DNA of 6,482 nucleotides from the NCBI GenBank assembly GCA_017556845.1, contig JAFYMA010000002.1, positions 1 through 6,482 on the forward strand, read 5' to 3'. The notes below the pieces were generated by a model, which saw only the letters and a program-made list of their open reading frames with translations, made no database searches and was not told the DNA's origin. The translations under genes and the position numbers were made by a program. Origin of the DNA: Clostridia bacterium (lineage in GTDB: Bacteria > Bacillota > Clostridia > Oscillospirales > CAG-272). How positions within the stretch are numbered: the first letter of the stretch is position 1; each line of letters begins with the position of its first letter. Positions 4,492-6,482 of the stretch are shown piece after piece.

Positions 4492-5187
4492 ATGAAAGAA
4501 CAAATATACACAATACCCGTCACAGAGGCGGTAGACAAGATCACCTCTGAGGGAATCTGCACGTGTCCTATGTGCACCCTTTACGAAAAGCTCGAAAACG
4601 ACGAGCTTAATCTTATTCTCGGAGCTTCGATGATGGAGCCCGATATAAGAATAAAGACGAATAAGGAGGGCTTTTGCCGAAAGCATTTTGATATGATGCT
4701 CGGCATGAAAAACAAGCTCGGACTTGCCTTGATGATGGAAAGCCATATAGATCAGGTGCGTAAGTCGATATTTCCGAAGGACGGAATATTCGGTCCAAAA
4801 AACAAATGCGAATCGTCTATAAAGCCTCTTACGGAGCATAATTCAAGCTGTTATATCTGCTCAAGAGTCGATTTTCATCTGACGAAAATGGCAGAGACCG
4901 TCGTATTTCTGTGGAATACAGAGGAAGAATTTGCAAAGAAATTTGCAAATATTCCTTACTTTTGTCTGGAGCATTACAGACTGCTTTTGCAAACGGGGCT
5001 TAATAAGCTTCCGAAGAACAAGCAGAATGAATTTTACACTGCTATATCCGACATTGAGAAAAAATACATTGACTCCTTGTACGATGACGTATCGTGGTTC
5101 TGCAAAAAATTTGACTACCGCTACGCTGACGAGCCGTGGGGCAACGCAAAGGATTCTGTTGAAAGAGCCGTAAAAACTCTTTCTTAA
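4492..5187 (+). CDS. DUF6062 family protein with duplicated CxxC/CxxH motifs
   Basis: A 231-residue soluble protein that I recognise as the DUF6062 family of Clostridia, function unknown. From memory, some databases label relatives 'ABC transporter substrate-binding protein', which nothing here supports: there is no signal peptide or lipobox. The family opening MKEQIYTIPVTEA is present. Two similar modules follow. The first has CPMC (25-28) and, 34 residues on, FCRKH (61-65). The second has CYIC (120-123) and, 35 residues on, FCLEH (157-161). Each offers three Cys and one His, as expected for a zinc site. The C-terminus has WFCKKFDYRY (202-211) and PWGNAKDSVERAV (215-227). The start is fixed by GGGAG 7 bases upstream and the promoter at 4433-4461. 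The gene is monocistronic, divergent from ogg, and its stop overlaps that of the convergent solute-binding protein gene. Confidence 0.85.
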   Translation: MKEQIYTIPVTEAVDKITSEGICTCPMCTLYEKLENDELNLILGASMMEPDIRIKTNKEGFCRKHFDMMLGMKNKLGLALMMESHIDQVRKSIFPKDGIFGPKNKCESSIKPLTEHNSSCYICSRVDFHLTKMAETVVFLWNTEEEFAKKFANIPYFCLEHYRLLLQTGLNKLPKNKQNEFYTAISDIEKKYIDSLYDDVSWFCKKFDYRYADEPWGNAKDSVERAVKTLS

Positions 5188-6482
5188 TAGTAGATTATGG
5201 GGAAGATAGCATCAAAGTATTCCTTCGTTTGCTCCTCGTATTTATCGACGTATTCCTCGTATGACATATCTCCACGGAGTATAGATCTATACGCGCCGAG
5301 TGTGAACTTGTTCATATTCGGATACGACGGCGAGAATATATACGCAAAATCGTAGTTTTCGTTATTTATCAATATACCGAGTGCGTCCAGCGCGCCGTTG
5401 TCACGGACTACGTGGTTCATATTGTACTCGATAAATCTTCCCTTTATATAATCCTTTGACACCGTATTGAATGCGGTTATCAAAAGTCCCAGTCCGTCGG
5501 GAGATGCTATACTGCACGGAATAGACAAAACTATCGCATCGTTCGATATATACGATGAATATTCGCTCTTTTCCGTTGCCTTCGGGTGCGGAGCAATGCT
5601 CCAATTATCAGCCATATGCGTATATTTTGAAGTATTTGCAACGCTGTCCGTTAAAAACAGTATTTTTCCGTTGATAAATTCGTTTACAGCATCGTCCGGC
5701 TGTGTCATCTCGCAGTCCTTCATAATATTTCCTACGCTTTCGCAAAGCGACTTGAAATTTTCGGAAAAGGACTCAAGTCTTATTTTTTCATCGACCGTAT
5801 TATGCGTAAAGTTGAATCCGGACGACAAAAGAAGTATATCATCGTAGCTGTTATCCGTTGCATTTGCTGAGCATATTCCGTCAAAGGTGCTTTGCTGTGC
5901 CGAGCAGATATATTCGTAATACTTATCAAGCGTCCATCTGCCGCTTTCCACAAGCTCTGCAACAGATGCCATACCCAATTCGTCCAGCTTTGATCTGTTG
6001 TAGTAAAGGGCACTTATTTTTTCAGGCTCAAAGCAGCCGTCGCCGCTTACCGCAAACACGTCGTGACCTGCGGTAAAGGCTGAAACGGAATCGTTGAACA
6101 CGTTACCGTTATGATCGAAATACTGTGACGATCTCAACGATTTCAGATACTCCTCTGTCGTAAGCAGGGCTGTAATATCCATAGGCAAGGCGTAAATATG
6201 CGCTGACAGTATACCGCTTTTTTCATTTGCGGATATCTGATCGAACGCTTCGTCCTTTGAAACGGTTTTAAGTCTTGCGGTAAACGAAAACTTTTTTTCA
6301 AGCGCCTGTATTCTTGCCACTCTGTCAGAGTTCAGAACGGTCTGTTCACCGTCACCTGAAAAAAATCTTCCGTCCGTTGTGAGTATCGTGATATTTTCAC
6401 CGTCGAACGAGTAAGACGGAAGCTTTTCAAGCTCACCGTACGCCTTTTCCTTCACCTTCGTCCAGTCTATTACCTCTTTTTC
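5184..6482 (-). CDS. Extracellular solute-binding protein, N-terminus cut by right edge
   Basis: An open frame of 432 codons plus stop that stays open to the right edge, so the true start lies outside. A GTG at 6453-6455 has no ribosome site or signal peptide after it and is not taken as the start. Numbered from that GTG, family marks are LPSYSFDGENITILTTD (12-28), like the first strand of mature Clostridial binding proteins, then ALYYNRSKLDELGM (149-162), LVESGRWTLDKYYEY (168-182), EFINGKILFLTDS (259-271) and IAPHPK (287-292). These fit the two-lobed periplasmic-binding fold of ABC importers of sugars or similar solutes (SBP family 1/8 type). The missing part probably holds a lipoprotein signal and a short linker. 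The ligand cannot be told, and no permease is in view. The stop codon overlaps the DUF6062 stop, and no good terminator follows. Confidence 0.8.
   Translation of the reverse strand, partial: EKEVIDWTKVKEKAYGELEKLPSYSFDGENITILTTDGRFFSGDGEQTVLNSDRVARIQALEKKFSFTARLKTVSKDEAFDQISANEKSGILSAHIYALPMDITALLTTEEYLKSLRSSQYFDHNGNVFNDSVSAFTAGHDVFAVSGDGCFEPEKISALYYNRSKLDELGMASVAELVESGRWTLDKYYEYICSAQQSTFDGICSANATDNSYDDILLLSSGFNFTHNTVDEKIRLESFSENFKSLCESVGNIMKDCEMTQPDDAVNEFINGKILFLTDSVANTSKYTHMADNWSIAPHPKATEKSEYSSYISNDAIVLSIPCSIASPDGLGLLITAFNTVSKDYIKGRFIEYNMNHVVRDNGALDALGILINNENYDFAYIFSPSYPNMNKFTLGAYRSILRGDMSYEEYVDKYEEQTKEYFDAIFPIIYY

Noticed and set aside
4492..5187. ABC transporter substrate-binding protein, as some relatives are labelled
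   Set aside because: There is no signal peptide, lipobox or binding-protein fold motif. The duplicated Cys/His modules and the family opening fit DUF6062.
5467..5847. Plus-strand open frame inside the solute-binding protein gene
   Set aside because: It is fully antisense to a convincing coding frame, with no start signals and no family resemblance.
6453..6455. GTG as the start of the solute-binding protein gene
   Set aside because: The frame stays open to the window edge, there is no ribosome site at proper spacing, and no signal peptide follows. The gene is better treated as cut by the edge.

Overview
The window looks like chromosomal DNA from an anaerobic low-to-mid-GC Firmicute of class Clostridia, probably a Ruminococcus/Oscillospiraceae relative. 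The reasons are strong GGAGG ribosome sites, sigma-A type promoters, and the gene set: CpXC protein, DUF6062 protein, bacterial Ogg1-type glycosylase, and a tiny Cys-rich membrane peptide. The genus is inferred from protein flavour, not from a marker gene. There is no sign of a mobile element, CRISPR array or stable RNA gene.

Layout, left to right. (1) 1-82, minus strand: the first 27 codons of an ATP-grasp type protein running off the left edge. It is driven by a perfect consensus promoter (152-180) with a repeat-rich leader and a possible operator over the -10 box. (2) 262-2514, minus strand: a closed two-gene unit made of promoter, putP-like sodium/solute symporter, CpXC protein and terminator. 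The two genes abut as TAAATG. (3) 2591-4422, minus strand: ogg, then a Cys-rich putative zinc protein of unknown family 6 bases on, then a 29-residue Cys-rich membrane peptide with its own promoter, leader hairpin and terminator. (4) 4433-5187, plus strand: a DUF6062 protein divergent from ogg, with a clear promoter. (5) 5184-6482, minus strand: the C-terminal part of an extracellular solute-binding protein, convergent with DUF6062. Their stop codons share the bases TTAA, and its start lies beyond the right edge.

The genes do not form one obvious pathway. Ogg repairs 8-oxoguanine, PutP-type carriers import proline or a similar solute with sodium, and the binding protein would feed an ABC importer. 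Four of the seven products (CpXC, the ogg neighbour, DUF6062 and the micro-protein) are Cys-rich and functionally uncharacterised. Three of them carry paired CxxC or CxxH knuckles that suggest metal binding. I do not see a clear defence or mobile system. The best leads are the micro-protein unit at 2591-2817, the ogg-linked Cys-rich protein, and the duplicated Cys/His module in the DUF6062 protein.
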